Position numbers and translations under genes: made by a program. The notes beneath the pieces were generated by a model. The model ran no database searches. It had not been told where the DNA came from and worked only from the letters and a program-made list of their open reading frames with translations. Source: Sulfuricaulis limicola (GTDB lineage: Bacteria; Pseudomonadota; Gammaproteobacteria; Acidiferrobacterales; Sulfurifustaceae). Taken from it: DNA of 64,000 nucleotides. Location of the stretch: the NCBI RefSeq assembly GCF_002355735.1, contig NZ_AP014879.1, positions 2,170,001-2,234,000 on the forward strand. The letters run 5' to 3'. Positions 54,611-63,997 of the stretch are shown here, one piece after another (the first letter of the stretch is position 1; each line of letters starts with the position of its first letter).

Positions 54611-54682
54611 CTGCCGTGGGTCAGCCACCCACAAGTAGCTTTTGCGTCGCGCGCGGAGCGCGCGATACCATTAATACTTGGA

Positions 54683-54700
54683 CCCCGGCTTTCGCCGGGG
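54683..54700. repeat. CCCCGGC-TTTC-GCCGGGG palindromic repeat
   Basis: Seven-bp perfect hairpin followed by TGACG, one of the short dispersed palindromes typical of proteobacterial intergenic DNA. A related unit is at 59609-59638. Confidence 0.8.
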
Positions 54701-54724
54701 TGACGACAATTTTGGAATGACAGC

Positions 54725-55987
54725 TTAAAAATAATACCCCCCTCTCACATAAACCGACTTCCCGGTAGAAGCAAACGCCGAACTCCCCGCCACCGGAACA
54801 CCCCCATACTCCGTCCCACGATCGCCGGAAGGCAGATTCAACCCCGCCATCAGTTGCACATCCTGCTGCCAGTCATATACCCCGCGCAGCTGGAAATACT
54901 TGCTGCCGTCGTTCAGGTTCGCAATGAGGTTGGTATACAGATTGAACAACGGCGTCAGCTCGACTTGCAGGCCGAGCGCAGCATAGTCGCGCGCCAAGGT
55001 GAACAGTTCGCCACGCGCGATGCGGGCGCTGAGCTCGGCACTGGGCGCCGGATAATTGGCGCGGTCGGTTTCGCCGACGCCGTTGCGGAAATACTCGATA
55101 TAACCGTAAACGTTCTTGCCGCCCCATATCCACGAATAATCCAGGTTGGTGACGAGCGAGGTGGCGCGGCCGCCGCTATCCAGATCGGTAACGCTCGCAT
55201 CCAGCCGCCACACCGCCCCGCCGATGCTTTTCACCACACCGGCGCCGGCCAGGTTCTCGCTGAAATGGCGCGCGGCGAGCATATCAACATCGACACCCGC
55301 GAAACGCATGCGAAATTTGACGGCGTAGGTACTTTGATCGCTTTCCACATGGCGCGTAGCGGGGTCGCGTCGCGGCAGCAGGATCGCCTGCACATCGTCC
55401 CTTTCGCGCACCAGCCATTGACCGTAGAGCATGTCGTCACCGGTCTTGTAATCCTTGTCGATGGCCAGCGGCGGAAACGGATTGACGAAATCGAACGGCT
55501 GGAACACCAGCCCATTGCCCCAGCTCACGGCCTGGCGCCCGAAGCGCAGCGTCTGCCCTGTGCTGCCGTGGCCGACGGAAAGCCGGTCGAGCCGGTGCAC
55601 CACGGCGCGGCGGTCGCGGTCCGTGACCGTATGCGTCAGGTCGAACAGCCGGCGGCGATCATCCGGCAGGCCGCTCAATGTGCCGGTAAAGGGAAATCCC
55701 GCCGCGGCGATGGCGCGGCGCGCGGCCAGAGTGTCGCCCTGAAGTGCGAGCAATTCGTAATGTGCCGCGAAATCCCAGGGACCACGGCGGTCCTCGGCCT
55801 TGAGGCGCAAATCCAGGGCATGATCGCGCGCCGGGTCGTCGCCGAACACGGCGGAAATGTCATCAGCGCGGTAGTCGGTATGGGTGTACTGATACTTGAT
55901 ATGGCCGCCGAATATTTCATCGTCAGCCAATACCGGCGCGGCGGCGAGCGCGACAAGGCACAACAGCGCCCGCGCGCGAGGAATCAT
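54725..55987 (-). CDS. Outer-membrane porin-like protein
   Basis: 420-aa exported beta-barrel: signal about residues 1-22 (ending PVLADDE), many strands with alternating aromatic residues (HIKYQYTHTDYRADD, TLRFGRQAVSWGNGLVFQPFDFVNPF, SLVTNLDYSWIWGGKNVYGYIEYF), and a C-terminal YVRGGYYF that fits BAM recognition. The RQAVSWGNGLVFQP region is reminiscent of DUF1302-type barrels. It is the last gene of the Lol-like ABC cluster and overlaps the receiver-like gene by four bases. Substrate unknown. Confidence 0.78.
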   Translation of the reverse strand: MIPRARALLCLVALAAAPVLADDEIFGGHIKYQYTHTDYRADDISAVFGDDPARDHALDLRLKAEDRRGPWDFAAHYELLALQGDTLAARRAIAAAGFPFTGTLSGLPDDRRRLFDLTHTVTDRDRRAVVHRLDRLSVGHGSTGQTLRFGRQAVSWGNGLVFQPFDFVNPFPPLAIDKDYKTGDDMLYGQWLVRERDDVQAILLPRRDPATRHVESDQSTYAVKFRMRFAGVDVDMLAARHFSENLAGAGVVKSIGGAVWRLDASVTDLDSGGRATSLVTNLDYSWIWGGKNVYGYIEYFRNGVGETDRANYPAPSAELSARIARGELFTLARDYAALGLQVELTPLFNLYTNLIANLNDGSKYFQLRGVYDWQQDVQLMAGLNLPSGDRGTEYGGVPVAGSSAFASTGKSVYVRGGYYF

Positions 55988-56301
55988 CCGCTTTTGCCGA
56001 GGCGCCCGAGCACGCGCTCGACCGCCGAGCCGCGCGCCACGCATTCGCTCGCGCCCGCGGCCTTGGCAGCGCGGAATCCCTCGGCGTCCACATGCGGCCC
56101 GAAGGCCAGGATGTCGGTGGCCGGGAACTGCGCGCGCAATATGCGGATATGCCCGGCGGCGTCACGCGCCGTCAGGTCGACGACTATGAGATCGGGCGTC
56201 TCGGTGCTGTCACGCTTCAGCAGCTGCGCGCCGGCGGCCTTCCAGCGCGACTCGATGCGCACGCGGCTCATGAGATCGTCCGACCAGAGAAGAATTTTCA
56301 T
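55984..56301 (-). CDS. Receiver-like domain protein
   Basis: 105-aa single domain with response-regulator fold: SDD acidic pocket (residues about 7-9), VVDLTARD carrying the likely phospho-acceptor aspartate (about 44), ILAFGP and ECVARG. The conserved lysine of true receivers is missing at the ECVARGS position, so it may be a pseudo-receiver that does not switch by phosphorylation. No histidine kinase gene is near. It is co-transcribed with the outer-membrane protein gene; a small repeat (56332-56415) separates both from the ABC ATPase. Confidence 0.6.
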   Translation of the reverse strand: MKILLWSDDLMSRVRIESRWKAAGAQLLKRDSTETPDLIVVDLTARDAAGHIRILRAQFPATDILAFGPHVDAEGFRAAKAAGASECVARGSAVERVLGRLGKSG

Positions 56302-56331
56302 GCTAATACCTCGTCGTGCTGCGAAAGATAC

Positions 56332-56415
56332 GTAGCCCGGATGGAGCGCAGCGCAATCCGGGAATCGACAAGCATTTTCCCGGGTTCCGGCCCTTCGGGC
56401 CTGCACCCGGGCTAC
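56332..56415. repeat. GTAGCCCGG...CCGGGCTAC bounded repeat
   Basis: 84 bp with nine-base inverted ends, plus inner CCGGG copies. The third member in this window of the small GTAG...CTAC repeat class. It lies inside the operon, between the receiver-like gene and the ABC ATPase. Confidence 0.8.
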
Positions 56416-56434
56416 ATGATAAACCGGTCATGAT

Positions 56435-57124
<690 letters not shown>

Positions 57125-57129
57125 GATTC

Positions 57130-58365
57130 TCAGGTCCTCGTTATCGCTTCCACCGGCACGTAACGCGACGCGCGCCACGCCGGATAAAGACTGGCCAATA
57201 CCCCGAGCACGATTACTATTATGTTGGCGGCGGCGACGTCGCCCGCGGCCAACGCCGGGTACATGACCGGGCTCATGCCCACCAGTTCGAGACCTTGCGC
57301 GAACATCGAGAGATCGATGCCGCCCTTGAGTCCCGTTACGCTGATCCACGATGTCAGGTTGCCGAGGGCGAGCGCGATCCCCAGCAGGATCAGCGATTCC
57401 ACCAGCACCTGACCGAGAATGAAGCGCGGCGGCATGCCGAGCGCCTGGAACAGGCCGAACTCGCGCATACGCTCGAACACCGCCATGAGCAGCGTGTTGA
57501 CCAGCCCGAACGCCATGGCCGTGAACACCACCGCGAACCAGATGAGCAGCACGACGTTATGCAGCCTTTCCATCAGTACCAGCAGCGGCTGCAACTCGGT
57601 CCAGGGGGCCACGTCCTCGCCGGGCGCGGCCGCGCGCAGCGACGCCACGATTCCCTCCAGCCCTTTGCGGTCCGGCGTCATCACCGCGACCTCGGAAACA
57701 TCCTGGCCGATCTTGAGCATCTGCTGCGCGACGCCGAGACCGATGAACACGTAACCGGTCTCCATGGCCTGCGGCTCGGCGTCAAAGATGCCGACCACCC
57801 GGAAACCGCGATCGGCGATCTGGTTGCCGGCGTCCTGGCTCATCAGCACCACGCGCCGGCCGAGTCCGGTTTCGAGCTGTTCGGCCAGCTTGCGGCCGAG
57901 CAGCAGGCCCGGGTCGTCCGGCGTGGACAGGTACGCGCCGTCGGTGACGGCCTTGCTGATGAACGACAGGCCGCGCTCGCCCGGCGGATCGATCCCCACC
58001 AGCACCACCCCGGCCGATTCGCGCTCGCTCGAAATCACCGCCGGCACGCGCACGCGCGCGCTGGCGGCGACTGCCGCCTTCGTGCGCAGGGCCTCGGCGA
58101 GTGCCGGGGTCACGGCGAAGCGATGTTCCACCGCCGGATCGTCGCGATAACCGGGCGCATGGATCTGCACATGTCCGGTGAGGTTGAGGATCTCCTTCCG
58201 GATCTGCTCCTCCATGGAACCGCGGATCAGCGCCGCCATCACGATCATCGACCAGATGCCGAGCACCAGCGCGAACAGCATCACCAGCGTGCGGCGCGGG
58301 TGCCGCCACAGGTTGCGCCAGGCAAGCGTCAGCAGCAGCGGCGGGCGTGCCGTGTCAGGCGGCAT
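57130..58365 (-). CDS. ABC permease, FtsX/LolE-like (second)
   Basis: 411-aa permease with an N-terminal membrane helix (about residues 25-45), a large periplasmic MacB-PCD-type domain (about 50-260), and three C-terminal helices containing NTLLMAVFERMREFGLFQALG, the coupling motif of the FtsX family. The TLAWRNLWRHPRRT start is typical of LolE-like proteins. Overlaps the upstream permease by 11 bp. Confidence 0.9.
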   Translation of the reverse strand: MPPDTARPPLLLTLAWRNLWRHPRRTLVMLFALVLGIWSMIVMAALIRGSMEEQIRKEILNLTGHVQIHAPGYRDDPAVEHRFAVTPALAEALRTKAAVAASARVRVPAVISSERESAGVVLVGIDPPGERGLSFISKAVTDGAYLSTPDDPGLLLGRKLAEQLETGLGRRVVLMSQDAGNQIADRGFRVVGIFDAEPQAMETGYVFIGLGVAQQMLKIGQDVSEVAVMTPDRKGLEGIVASLRAAAPGEDVAPWTELQPLLVLMERLHNVVLLIWFAVVFTAMAFGLVNTLLMAVFERMREFGLFQALGMPPRFILGQVLVESLILLGIALALGNLTSWISVTGLKGGIDLSMFAQGLELVGMSPVMYPALAAGDVAAANIIVIVLGVLASLYPAWRASRYVPVEAITRT

Positions 58366-59590
58366 GGATGGCCTCCACCGGTTGCAGCTTGCGAATCCGC
58401 AGAGCCGGGTACAGGGCCGCGACCAGAATGAAGCCGAGGATCACCGCCGGCCCGATCAGGATCGCCTTGGGCGAGAGCTTGGGATAAATCAGCGCCGGCA
58501 GGCCATATTGACCCATGAACTCCTTGAGGCCGGGATAGGTAAACCCGTGCACCGACAACCAGGCGGCGATCCCGGACCCGATGGCAATGCCGATACCCAG
58601 ACCGATCAGCGCCAGCAGCGCCGTTTCGGCGAACACCAGCGTGCCGATGCGCAGCGGAGTGGCACCGAGCGCCAGCATGATGCCGAGCTCGCGCGTGCGT
58701 TCCAGCACCGACATGATGAACGTGTTGAGAATGCTGAGCGTCACCACCAGGATCAGCGCCACGTAGATGAACCAGTCGATGGTCCAGTCCGCCTCAATGA
58801 CCTGCCTGAGGCCGGGAACCAGCCGGTCCCAGTCGAGCACCGCCAGCGCCGGCGCCGCCGGTAGCAGGCGCGCGACGTCGCGGTGCATCGGCGGCAGGCG
58901 CGCCAGGTCGGGCGCGAGCAGCGCAATCGCGTGCGCGCCCTGCCCCAGCCCGAACAGCTCCTGAAAGCTGGCGAGCGGCATCTCCACCAGCACCCGGTCG
59001 AGATCGCGCATGCCGCTTTCGAAAATGCCCACCACCGGCACGATGGTGGCGGCCACCGAGCCGTCCATGGCCGAGCCGAGCAGCGTCAGCTCGTCACCGA
59101 CCCGGACGTTGAGATTCTTCGCGAGCGGCGCGCCGAGCACGGCCTCCTGCGCGGCGCGCCCGGACAGGAAGCGCCCGGACTTCATGAGGCGCGGCACGGT
59201 GGATACGTCCGGCTCATGTTCCGGCTCGACCCCCACGACCTGGACGCCGTAGCTGCGCGTGCCGCTGGAGGCGAGCGCGAACGCCTGGGCGCGCGTCGCG
59301 ATCGCCACGCCGCGCAACGCCGGCTCCGCGCGCAAACGCTCCGCCAGCGCGGCCGCATCCGGGATGATCTTGCGAATCTGCGGCTTGTCGAGGTAGCCCT
59401 CGCGTTGCACCTGCATCTGGGCGGTAAAAATGCGCAGGCTGCTGTCCACCATCAGGTCGTACGAACCGAGCTGCAGGGTGATGAGGAACACCATCAACGC
59501 CGTGACGAAGGCGATCGCCGAGGCCGTGAGCCAAGTCCGGCGCTTGTGCCGCCACAGGTTGCGCCAGGCAAGACGGAGGATGATGGTCAT
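58355..59590 (-). CDS. ABC permease, FtsX/LolC-like (first)
   Basis: 411-aa permease of the same layout: LAWRNLWRHKRRT start, membrane helix at about 20-40, periplasmic domain, and C-terminal helices with NTFIMSVLERTRELGIMLALGA. The two permeases should form the heterodimer with two copies of the ATPase coded downstream. It is 54 bp after the LolA-like gene, a gap that contains a 30-bp palindromic repeat. Confidence 0.9.
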   Translation of the reverse strand: MTIILRLAWRNLWRHKRRTWLTASAIAFVTALMVFLITLQLGSYDLMVDSSLRIFTAQMQVQREGYLDKPQIRKIIPDAAALAERLRAEPALRGVAIATRAQAFALASSGTRSYGVQVVGVEPEHEPDVSTVPRLMKSGRFLSGRAAQEAVLGAPLAKNLNVRVGDELTLLGSAMDGSVAATIVPVVGIFESGMRDLDRVLVEMPLASFQELFGLGQGAHAIALLAPDLARLPPMHRDVARLLPAAPALAVLDWDRLVPGLRQVIEADWTIDWFIYVALILVVTLSILNTFIMSVLERTRELGIMLALGATPLRIGTLVFAETALLALIGLGIGIAIGSGIAAWLSVHGFTYPGLKEFMGQYGLPALIYPKLSPKAILIGPAVILGFILVAALYPALRIRKLQPVEAIHAA

Positions 59591-59608
59591 TCGTACTCCG
59601 TTACTTGG

Positions 59609-59638
59609 CCGTCATTCCGGCAAAAGCCGGAATGACGG
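59609..59638. repeat. CCGTCATTCCGGC palindromic repeat
   Basis: Perfect 13-bp inverted repeat with an AAAA loop, the well-known dispersed proteobacterial type. Inside the operon between the LolA-like gene and the first permease. Confidence 0.85.
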
Positions 59639-59644
59639 CATAAA

Positions 59645-60430
59645 TTACTCCCGCGGATTCCGCAGGTTGGACAGGGTGAAGGTGCCGGCGGCGATGGGAA
59701 TGCCGAAACGGACTTCCCGCGTCACCACCTCGGTCCATTCGCCGGGTTTGTCCACCCGCTGCATGCGCTCGCGCGCCGCCACCCGCTTGCCGCCCATGGA
59801 GCGGATCTCGGACACGGCCAGTTTTTTCACCAGCGCGCCCTGCTGGTCGTAAAACGCGTGCTCCAGCATGATCCAGTCGTCGCGGATTTTCACGACTTCA
59901 CGGCCCCACACTACCGGCGCCGTCTCCTTCGGGATCGATTCGATGACGTAAACCGTGTGGCCCTCGTGCGTCTCCTTGCCCAGCAGCTTGTGCGTGTACT
60001 GCTCGATCAGCTCGTCGGCCTTGGCCAGATCATTGTTGGAAAAGTCCGACCCCATCCAGCTCTGGCTCATCATGCTCGAAGGAATCTTGATCACGCGGTT
60101 GATCTTCGGCGTGAAACTCCACATCTCGTTGTCCAGCAACAGCGTGGCGTTGCCGGCGTCCTTGGGCGGCGCCGTGACACGCACTAGTGATTCCTTCTGT
60201 CCGCGGGTCCAGACGCGGATGGTCATGGTCCGCTCCCAGTCGGGGCGGCGGATGGTCATGTCGGTGACGGAATAGGACGAAGTATCGCGCCAGTAGTCGA
60301 TGGCGCGCTGCACCAGCGTCGCCGCGTCCTCGGTCGGCGCGGCGGCCAGGGCGCCATGGAAAAACAATGCGGCCAGAAAGCATTGCCATCGTGCCGCCAG
60401 GAGAAATGAGCGCTGCGCTTTCACGGCCAT
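59645..60430 (-). CDS. LolA-like outer-membrane lipoprotein-sorting protein
   Basis: 261-aa periplasmic protein: signal about residues 5-31 (ending HGALAAAPTE), then a LolA/DUF4292-type fold with TSSYSVTDMTIRRPDWERTMTIRVWTRG and SLVRVTAPPKDAGNATLLLDNEMWSFTPKINRVIKIP. These proteins accompany FtsX-type ABC systems and carry lipidated cargo across the periplasm. It starts the operon. An in-frame GTG at 60460 is an alternative start; ATG at 60430 was preferred. No terminator or clear promoter was seen upstream. Confidence 0.85.
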   Translation of the reverse strand: MAVKAQRSFLLAARWQCFLAALFFHGALAAAPTEDAATLVQRAIDYWRDTSSYSVTDMTIRRPDWERTMTIRVWTRGQKESLVRVTAPPKDAGNATLLLDNEMWSFTPKINRVIKIPSSMMSQSWMGSDFSNNDLAKADELIEQYTHKLLGKETHEGHTVYVIESIPKETAPVVWGREVVKIRDDWIMLEHAFYDQQGALVKKLAVSEIRSMGGKRVAARERMQRVDKPGEWTEVVTREVRFGIPIAAGTFTLSNLRNPRE

Positions 60431-60508
60431 GGCATTATTGCCTGCCACCGGATAATTCACAACGAAGGGTTTGGCGGTAAACAGGAAATAGATTACGGTT
60501 TTCCCCGG

Positions 60509-61000
60509 TTATTTTTTATTCCGCCGGCGAAACCGTGGCCTGTTCTCCGGTTTCGCTGATTTCGAATATTCCGGCTCGCGTCGTCCTGACGCAAGCTTGT
60601 TGCCTGGCGCGCCAATGGCTCCGGAGGCAGCACCGCGCAACAAACGGCGAAACGTCGGGCATTCCATGTGGCTCGGCGCGGGGCAGACGGCCGCATGTTG
60701 CAAGCCGTCACGCACGGCGCTCAGCTTCTGAATCGTCCGGTCCAGTTCCTCCGCCTTGGACGCGAGCGCACGCCGGTCGATGCGTGGGCGCCCGTCAGGG
60801 GCGAACATGCGGGCGATTTCATCGAGTGAGAAACCGGCAGTGCGCCCCAGCGCGATCAGCGCCAGCCGTTCCAGCACCCGCGGATCGAACAGGCGGCGCA
60901 GGCCGCGCCGACCGACGGAGACGATCAGGCCCTTCTCTTCATAGAACCGCAGCGTCGAGGCGGGAACCCCGGAACGCTTCGCCACCTCGGTGATGTCCAA
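60509..61000 (-). CDS. MerR-family regulator
   Basis: 163-aa regulator. The N-terminal MerR helix-turn-helix is plain: DITEVAKRSGVPASTLRFYEEKGLI, then RRLFDPRVLERLALI. The dimerisation helix (residues about 80-100) is followed by cysteines in AAVCPAPSHMECPTF, a possible metal or redox site but without the CxxC/cluster layout of SoxR. The C-terminal tail is very basic (RPRFRRRNKK). Divergent from DUF2938 with an operator between them. Confidence 0.9.
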   Translation of the reverse strand: MDITEVAKRSGVPASTLRFYEEKGLIVSVGRRGLRRLFDPRVLERLALIALGRTAGFSLDEIARMFAPDGRPRIDRRALASKAEELDRTIQKLSAVRDGLQHAAVCPAPSHMECPTFRRLLRGAASGAIGAPGNKLASGRREPEYSKSAKPENRPRFRRRNKK

Positions 61001-61012
61001 CTCCCGTCCCCC

Positions 61013-61043
61013 TTGACCTCAAGTTGACTTGAAGTGGCACTAT
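61013..61043 (+). promoter_or_regulatory. MerR-type promoter with 19-bp spacer
   Basis: TTGACC (61013-61018) and CACTAT (61038-61043) are 19 bp apart, the long spacing MerR regulators act on. The spacer starts with CCTCAAGTTGACTTGAAG (61017-61034), two mismatches from the SoxR-box CCTCAAGTTAACTTGAGG. It should control the divergent DUF2938 gene (ATG at 61082). Confidence 0.75.
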
Positions 61044-61081
61044 GCCGCCTGTGCCAACTGATAGCAAGCAAGGAGACAGAC

Positions 61082-61573
61082 ATGAACTTTGTGGCAAGCA
61101 GTTTTCTCGTGGGCGCGGGCGCGACCGCGGTGATCGACCTCTGGGCGATCGCGCGCCGGCGCCTGCTTGGAATTCCTCCGCCGGACTACGGCCTGGTGGG
61201 CCGCTGGCTGGCGCACATGCCGCGCGGGCGCTTTCGCCATGACTCCATCGCGGCGGTGTCACCCATACCCGGCGAGCGCCTGATCGGTTGGACCGCCCAT
61301 TACCTGATCGGAATCTCGTTCGCGGCCATCCTGCTCGGCGTCTGGGGACCCGCGTGGATTCACCGCCCGACGTTCGGGCCGGCCCTGGTCGTCGGCATCG
61401 GCTCCGTGGCGGCACCCTTCCTGGTGATGCAGCCGGGCATGGGTGCGGGTATCGCCGCCAGCCGCACGCCGCGCCCGGCCGCCGCCAGGATACAGAGCCT
61501 CGTCACGCACGCGATTTTCGGCCTCGGGCTCTATGCCGCCGGATGGGCGACGAATTTCCTGTACACGCCGTGA
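61082..61573 (+). CDS. DUF2938 membrane protein
   Basis: 163-aa protein with four membrane helices; the DUF2938 pattern PDYGLVGRWLAHMPRGRFRH (about residues 38-57) and GWTAHYLIGISFAAILLG is clear, and FLVMQPGMGAGIAASRTP near the end is typical. Family function unknown, often MerR-controlled. AAGGAG precedes the ATG at 61082. The neighbouring DUF2798 gene follows after 59 bp. Confidence 0.9.
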   Translation: MNFVASSFLVGAGATAVIDLWAIARRRLLGIPPPDYGLVGRWLAHMPRGRFRHDSIAAVSPIPGERLIGWTAHYLIGISFAAILLGVWGPAWIHRPTFGPALVVGIGSVAAPFLVMQPGMGAGIAASRTPRPAAARIQSLVTHAIFGLGLYAAGWATNFLYTP

Positions 61574-61632
61574 TGGCGAACTTTTGCAACGAATCTTGTA
61601 ACTAGTCAGATACTTTTACAAAGGAGAATGAA

Positions 61633-61857
61633 ATGCGTATACCTTCCCGATTCGCACCGGTCCTCTTCGGTGCCCTGCTCTCGGTCATCATGGTCGGCAT
61701 CGTGTCGGCCTTCGTCCTGGCAACCAGCCGGGGAATAGACGCGGAGTTCCCGGCGCAATGGTTCCGGAGCTGCCTGACGACATGGCCGGTGGCTTTTCCC
61801 ACAGTGCTGCTCGTCGCGCCGTGGGTGCGCCGGGTCGTCGGCCGCGTGACCGCCTGA
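61633..61857 (+). CDS. DUF2798 membrane protein
   Basis: 74-aa protein with two membrane helices; the DUF2798 signature FGALLSVIMVGIVSAFVLATSRG and WFRSCLTTWPVAFPTVLLVAPWVRRVV covers nearly the whole length. AAAGGAGAATG gives a good ribosome site. Probably co-transcribed with the DUF2938 gene; both commonly occur as small inner-membrane stress genes. Function unknown. Confidence 0.88.
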   Translation: MRIPSRFAPVLFGALLSVIMVGIVSAFVLATSRGIDAEFPAQWFRSCLTTWPVAFPTVLLVAPWVRRVVGRVTA

Positions 61858-61918
61858 CGTATCCCCCGCAGCCGTCCGGCTGGGCCAACAGGGGCCGGAC
61901 CTGAAATTTTATCTGCGA

Positions 61919-62005
61919 TCACTGATTTGCCAGAAAATTGAGCCTGATCCCTTTTGCCCACTCGAACTGATAATTGCGGAACGTGTGCTTCTCTTTCTGC
62001 TTCAT
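61919..62005 (-). pseudogene. Possible remnant of a mobile element gene
   Basis: A 28-codon frame (starting MKQKEKHTFRNYQFEW) preceded by a GGAGGTGTC that pairs with GACACCTCC 17 bases later (62009-62043). The compact hairpin plus a truncated basic reading frame looks like the end of an insertion element, but I do not recognise the family and no terminal inverted repeat pair was found. Confidence 0.25.
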
Positions 62006-62107
62006 CGGACACCTCCGGTTAACTGCCTTAGGGGGAGGTGTCTACTTTTTCAGGGTAACTTCACCGAGGGTCGCGCAGCGACCCGAAGGTCGCTCTCGAA
62101 GGTGTAG

Positions 62108-62605
62108 TCAGAAGCCAGCTTTTCGTTCATGTTTCAGGCTCCTTACGATGAGGACAATAGCACCAACCGTTATTGCTACATCAGCAATATTGAAAATACC
62201 GGTTCGAAGGTTACCAATCCCAATGTTCAGGAAATCGACTACATAGCCACGGTACGCCATTCGGTCGAAGAGGTTGCTGAGGCCACCGCCAACAATGAGT
62301 GAAAGCGAAAATATTGTGGTTTGTTGCAACGCTGGCGCGAACAGAAGGTAGCTGAGAATTCCGAACAAGATTGTGGCAATACCGACCGTAAACAACAGCC
62401 CTCGTGCTTTCTCAGGCAATGATGCCCCGATGCTTAAAAACGCTCCAGGGTTCTCCACATACTGCAACCGGAATGTGTCGTGTGCGAATGACAATACTTC
62501 GTTTCGAGGCAGATATTCTTTTGCCACGGCTTTTGTTGCCTGGTCGCAGCCAACGCACGAGAGAAGCGTGATGGCGACAACTACTATTCGTATAAATCTC
62601 GCCAT
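62108..62605 (-). CDS. lspA: Signal peptidase II homologue in a cassette context
   Basis: 165-aa four-helix membrane protease that cleaves lipoprotein signal peptides. The catalytic aspartate motifs are VVDFLNIGIGNLRTGIFNIADV (family pattern, residues about 120-141), with NPGAFLSIG before it. A lipobox-like GCDQATK stands early (residues 18-24). AAGGAGAT lies six bases before the ATG at 62605, and GTTAGAAG stands at the front of that leader. A second, probably chromosomal lspA is expected elsewhere; having it beside an attC suggests a cassette-carried copy. Confidence 0.85.
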   Translation of the reverse strand: MARFIRIVVVAITLLSCVGCDQATKAVAKEYLPRNEVLSFAHDTFRLQYVENPGAFLSIGASLPEKARGLLFTVGIATILFGILSYLLFAPALQQTTIFSLSLIVGGGLSNLFDRMAYRGYVVDFLNIGIGNLRTGIFNIADVAITVGAIVLIVRSLKHERKAGF

Positions 62606-62619
62606 GCAATCTCCTTCGC

Positions 62620-62709
62620 TTCTAACGCTGGGTTGAGCGGCGCGTGGCGCCAATGTGGCAGGAAACGGTGCGCCGTATCACCGCGTCCGCCTCGAACCCA
62701 AAGTTAGAA
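62620..62709 (-). repeat. attC recombination site
   Basis: 90 bp with TTCTAAC / GTTAGAA ends (eight-base perfect inverted repeat including flanks) and inner arms GGGTTCGAG / CTCAACCC carrying one extra base. It starts inside the stop codon of the upstream cassette gene (62704-62934), the usual integron arrangement. Confidence 0.85.
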
Positions 62710-62943
62710 GTCAACGTGCTCAATTTGTGATTGCCGAATACGAGTATCGAATCCGGTTTCTAACTCAAGCACAAAGAGAGGATCTTCTCCTAGCTCTTCA
62801 ACACTTACCAATGATCCATTCTTGCCTTTGTGCTTGCCCGCAACTATTCGAACATAATCGTTATGCTCGAAGCGCACTCCCTCGATCGGTTTGTGCGCTA
62901 GGAAATCATTGTGTTGGTCCATGGTTGGTTTCATGACTTCTAA
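62626..62943 (-). mobile_element. Integron gene cassette with a KOW-type gene
   Basis: On the minus strand a GTTAGAA core (62944-62938) lies three bases before the gene; the gene ends within the TTCTAAC at the start of the attC (62709-62620). The two cores are complementary, as in an excised circular cassette. The lspA gene follows after the attC, so at least one cassette junction and possibly two cassettes are present. No integrase is in view. Confidence 0.82.
62704..62934 (-). CDS. Small KOW-motif protein, cassette-borne
   Basis: 76-aa soluble protein. The stretch YVRIVAGKHKGKNGSLVSVEELG matches a KOW/SH3-like nucleic-acid-binding motif (residues about 27-49). No signal or membrane segment. 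Function unknown; proteins like this are recurrent in environmental integron cassettes. ATG at 62934 is close to the cassette core, and the TAA stop is part of the attC. Lower GC than the neighbouring chromosomal genes. Confidence 0.78.
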   Translation of the reverse strand: MKPTMDQHNDFLAHKPIEGVRFEHNDYVRIVAGKHKGKNGSLVSVEELGEDPLFVLELETGFDTRIRQSQIEHVDF

Positions 62944-63189
62944 CGATGATTAGAGGACATATTGACGGTTATTAACATTAACACCGCGCCCGGCATTTTT
63001 ATTTTCAATGACTTACGGCTGATGGGCCCGGAGATAGGTTGCAAGATTGCGGTATAACATGCAAGAAATCGTCAAACCGTCCTATAACATGCAGAAAACA
63101 GGCATGACACGGATGCGAATTATTCTTCTCCCGCAAAGCTTTTCCGTGACTTACGGCGGCGCCCAATAATAAGGCCGCGACAGAACTTA

Positions 63190-63678
<489 letters not shown>

Positions 63679-63694
63679 CGGACCCCGGGTCCGC

Positions 63695-63997
63695 TCAGGG
63701 ATTCACGGGAACCTTGACCCCGGGCGGCGGGTCCATGAGCGCCGGCACGTTCTGCAGAGGCGACTCGGCGCGCGGCGGCGCCACGCGCTTCATCTGGTCG
63801 CTCTCGTCCGGGCGCGGCGCCGATTCGCGTGCGTGCGGCGACAGCTTGACGGCCTCGCGCTGCGGGCGTTCGGCACGCCTTGGCTGATCTTGTTTCTTTT
63901 GGGCTTCGGTATTTTCCGGTGCTGTCTTGTCGGCGGCACGCATCGGCAAAGCAAAAACCAACATGGAAAAAACCAGGAGGATCATTAATACGCGCAT
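63695..63997 (-). CDS. Small exported proline-rich protein
   Basis: 100-aa protein with a signal peptide (residues about 1-21, ending PMRAADK) and a mature part that is mostly charged and proline-rich ([40 protein letters not shown]), likely disordered in the periplasm. No family recognised. It may be complete, as the start lies three bases inside the window end. Co-transcription with the macrodomain gene is likely. Confidence 0.6.
   Translation of the reverse strand: MRVLMILLVFSMLVFALPMRAADKTAPENTEAQKKQDQPRRAERPQREAVKLSPHARESAPRPDESDQMKRVAPPRAESPLQNVPALMDPPPGVKVPVNP

Noticed and set aside
54400-54650. Coding frames through the GTTACTTTCTTTG repeat area
   Set aside because: This sequence is a non-coding repeat often mis-annotated; no start, ribosome site or protein family fits.
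62040-62107. attC site behind the lspA gene
   Set aside because: There is a GCGACC-CGAA-GGTCGC hairpin, but no RYYYAAC / GTTRRRY core pair around it; it may be a terminator-like stem or a decayed site.
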